This document shows, one piece after another, positions 62,677 to 64,000 of a DNA stretch of 64,000 nucleotides (position 1 is its first letter; each line of letters begins with the position of its first letter). Below the pieces are notes generated by a model. That model saw nothing but the letters and a program-made list of their open reading frames with translations. It ran no database searches and was not told where the DNA came from. A program made the translations under genes and the position numbers. The DNA is taken from NCBI RefSeq assembly GCF_001945445.1, contig NZ_MSXW01000008.1, positions 62,001 through 126,000 on the forward strand, given 5' to 3'. Origin of the DNA: Pseudomonas sp. PA27(2017) (GTDB lineage Bacteria > Pseudomonadota > Gammaproteobacteria > Pseudomonadales > Pseudomonadaceae).

Positions 62677-64000
62677 TCAAAGACTGATATCCAGCGGGTA
62701 CTCGACGATCAGGCGCAGCTCGTCGACGTTGGATTCGGCGACGTGATCGCCACCGACGCGATGAGTGGCCTGCATCAGGTTGAACGAGAGATTCTTGGCC
62801 GGCCCGCTCTGCAGCACGTACCGCAGCCACAGGTTGCGCTCCCAGTGGCGGCCGTCCTCGGTGGCATTGAAATAGCCGTAGGCGCCACCGGCGCGTGTGC
62901 CGTCGATGTCGGTACCGCGCACGTAGCGCGCCGTCAGGCTCAGACCGGGCACGCCGAGCGAGGCGAAGTTATAGTCGTAACGGGCTTCCCAGGCGCGCTC
63001 GTTGGGGTTGTTGAAGTCGGAAACCTGCGAGGCGGCATCCAGTTGCAGGTCATAGGTGTTCCACACGTAGTCGAACGGCGTGTCGCCATCGATGCGCGTG
63101 TAGGACAGCTTGAAGCCGTGAGCGCCAGCAGCCAGACCGGCATGCACGCTCCAGGAGTCGTTGTCGATCTTGCCGGCCAGGGCCTGGCCGCTGTCACGGG
63201 TGCGGTAATAGTTGAGGCCGGTCTTCAAGCTCAAGTCGTCGCTCAGCGGCTGTACGTAGTCGACGCTGAAGAACGACTGGTTCCAGACGTCGTCAAGACG
63301 ACTGCTGTGCAGACGGAAATCAAGCTGCTCGTTGAAACGGTAATCGCCGCCCAGGTACACCACATCGTTGGCACCCTTGATGCGCCCGGCATAGACGGTG
63401 CCGAGGTCGCCACGATGGTTGCTGGCGTTGCGGTCACTGCTCGACTCCAGCTTGCCGCCCTGCAGACTCAGGCCATGCAGCGAGTTGTTGTTGAAAATGA
63501 AGCCACGCAGGGTCTGCGGCAACAGGCGGATATCGCTGGCATGCAGTACCGGGCTGGTCGGGCTGACATCGCCATAGCGCAGCTCGGTATCGAAAGCGCG
63601 CACCTTGAGCGCTGCGCCAACCTTGCCGTAACTGTCCTTCGGCTCGCCGTCGAAGTTGCTCCCCGAACGAGACACGATGCCGGGCACGCCGACACCATTG
63701 CCAACCGCTCCATTGCCGCCATCGAGCTTGAGGCCGACCAGCCCCTGCACGTCCACGCCGAATCCGACAGTGCCATGGGTGAAACCGGATTGCAGGTTGG
63801 CGATGATGCCGTGGCCCCATTCACGATGAAGGCTTTGTCGCTCGCCATCATTGGGGTTGATGGTGAAGTCGCCGTTGCGATAATCCTGGCTGAAGAAGAA
63901 GTTGCGGTTGATCACTTGGATCTGCGCGCCGTCGATGAAACCTTCACCATCATCGTTGCCGGCAAAGGCAGGGCTGGCCGACAGGATGGCCAGGGAAAGA
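62677..64000 (-). CDS. OprD-family outer-membrane porin, 5' end outside window
   Basis: 440 residues visible; the frame is open to the window edge, so only the first few residues of the signal peptide are missing. LAILSASPAFA is the end of the signal peptide, followed by GFIDGAQIQVINRNFFFSQD and YRNGDF, the standard OprD N terminus. The 18-stranded barrel shows QSFFSVDYVQPLSDDLSL and REWGHGIIANLQSGFTHG. OprD porins admit specific small solutes such as basic amino acids, aromatics or carboxylates. Next to sulfur genes it may be the outer-membrane route for a sulfonate or sulfone. Confidence 0.9.
   Translation of the reverse strand, partial: LSLAILSASPAFAGNDDGEGFIDGAQIQVINRNFFFSQDYRNGDFTINPNDGERQSLHREWGHGIIANLQSGFTHGTVGFGVDVQGLVGLKLDGGNGAVGNGVGVPGIVSRSGSNFDGEPKDSYGKVGAALKVRAFDTELRYGDVSPTSPVLHASDIRLLPQTLRGFIFNNNSLHGLSLQGGKLESSSDRNASNHRGDLGTVYAGRIKGANDVVYLGGDYRFNEQLDFRLHSSRLDDVWNQSFFSVDYVQPLSDDLSLKTGLNYYRTRDSGQALAGKIDNDSWSVHAGLAAGAHGFKLSYTRIDGDTPFDYVWNTYDLQLDAASQVSDFNNPNERAWEARYDYNFASLGVPGLSLTARYVRGTDIDGTRAGGAYGYFNATEDGRHWERNLWLRYVLQSGPAKNLSFNLMQATHRVGGDHVAESNVDELRLIVEYPLDISL

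Overview
The window is about 64 kb of high-GC chromosomal DNA and reads as Pseudomonas. The support is gene content (an OprD-type porin, a membrane quinoprotein glucose dehydrogenase, SfnG/SfnB/SfnR/MsuE-type sulfur genes, a BenE-type permease, a PotF-like binding protein), Pseudomonas-style REP sequences, and -24/-12 (sigma-54) promoters in front of sulfur-scavenging genes. Species cannot be fixed from the sequence alone. No rRNA, tRNA, prophage, intact insertion sequence or CRISPR array was seen.

Layout. 0-12 kb: a CadA/ZntA-type metal ATPase cut by the window start, a glutathione transferase, an aminotransferase, a MarR regulator, a LysE exporter overlapping a BenE permease and a DapF-like protein with an altered active site, a bile-acid/sodium-type symporter, a CurA-type reductase and an MscS channel. 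Two copies of a short non-coding element with GGGTCTGTTGACGTTTC ends lie here (3638-3902, 10544-10704). 12-20.4 kb: a minus-strand operon behind a clear cobalamin riboswitch (binding protein, permease, ATPase, pseudoazurin, MFS protein, small exported protein), a divergent TonB receptor, and the zinc-independent ribosomal proteins L31B and L36B. The receptor and L31B both have Zur-box-like sequences upstream.

20.7-28.1 kb: an eight-gene minus-strand operon of a GntR/UTRA regulator, an AprA-like flavoprotein, a small two-cluster ferredoxin, a TauABC-like importer, a HEAT-repeat protein and a DUF971 protein. Its function is not obvious, and it is my main candidate for an undescribed pathway (probably import and redox conversion of a small sulfur or organic anion). 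28-41 kb: quinoprotein glucose dehydrogenase, MntP with its yybP-ykoY manganese riboswitch, a catabolic cluster (D-2-hydroxyacid dehydrogenase, SDR, fumarylpyruvate-hydrolase-like FAH protein, MFS importer, divergent AraC regulator), NhaA and a PotF-like protein.

41-64 kb: a dense organosulfur-scavenging region. It holds an Ssu-like ABC transporter with a DszC/SfnB-like flavoprotein and an AhpD-like protein; an msuE - sfnB-like - sfnR - msuD-like - amidohydrolase run; a seven-gene operon (msuE, sfnG, a degenerate AMP-binding protein, and a branched-chain-type ABC system without its second ATPase); three more acyl-CoA-dehydrogenase-like genes or fragments; and an OprD porin cut by the window end. 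Four sigma-54-like promoters in this region each have CAACAGC motifs about 65-170 bp upstream. One site is a perfect CCAACAGC-N10-GCTGTTGG inverted repeat, which suggests one SfnR-type activator controls the set. These genes together would take up sulfonates and sulfones and release sulfite using FMNH2-dependent monooxygenases fed by MsuE-type reductases.
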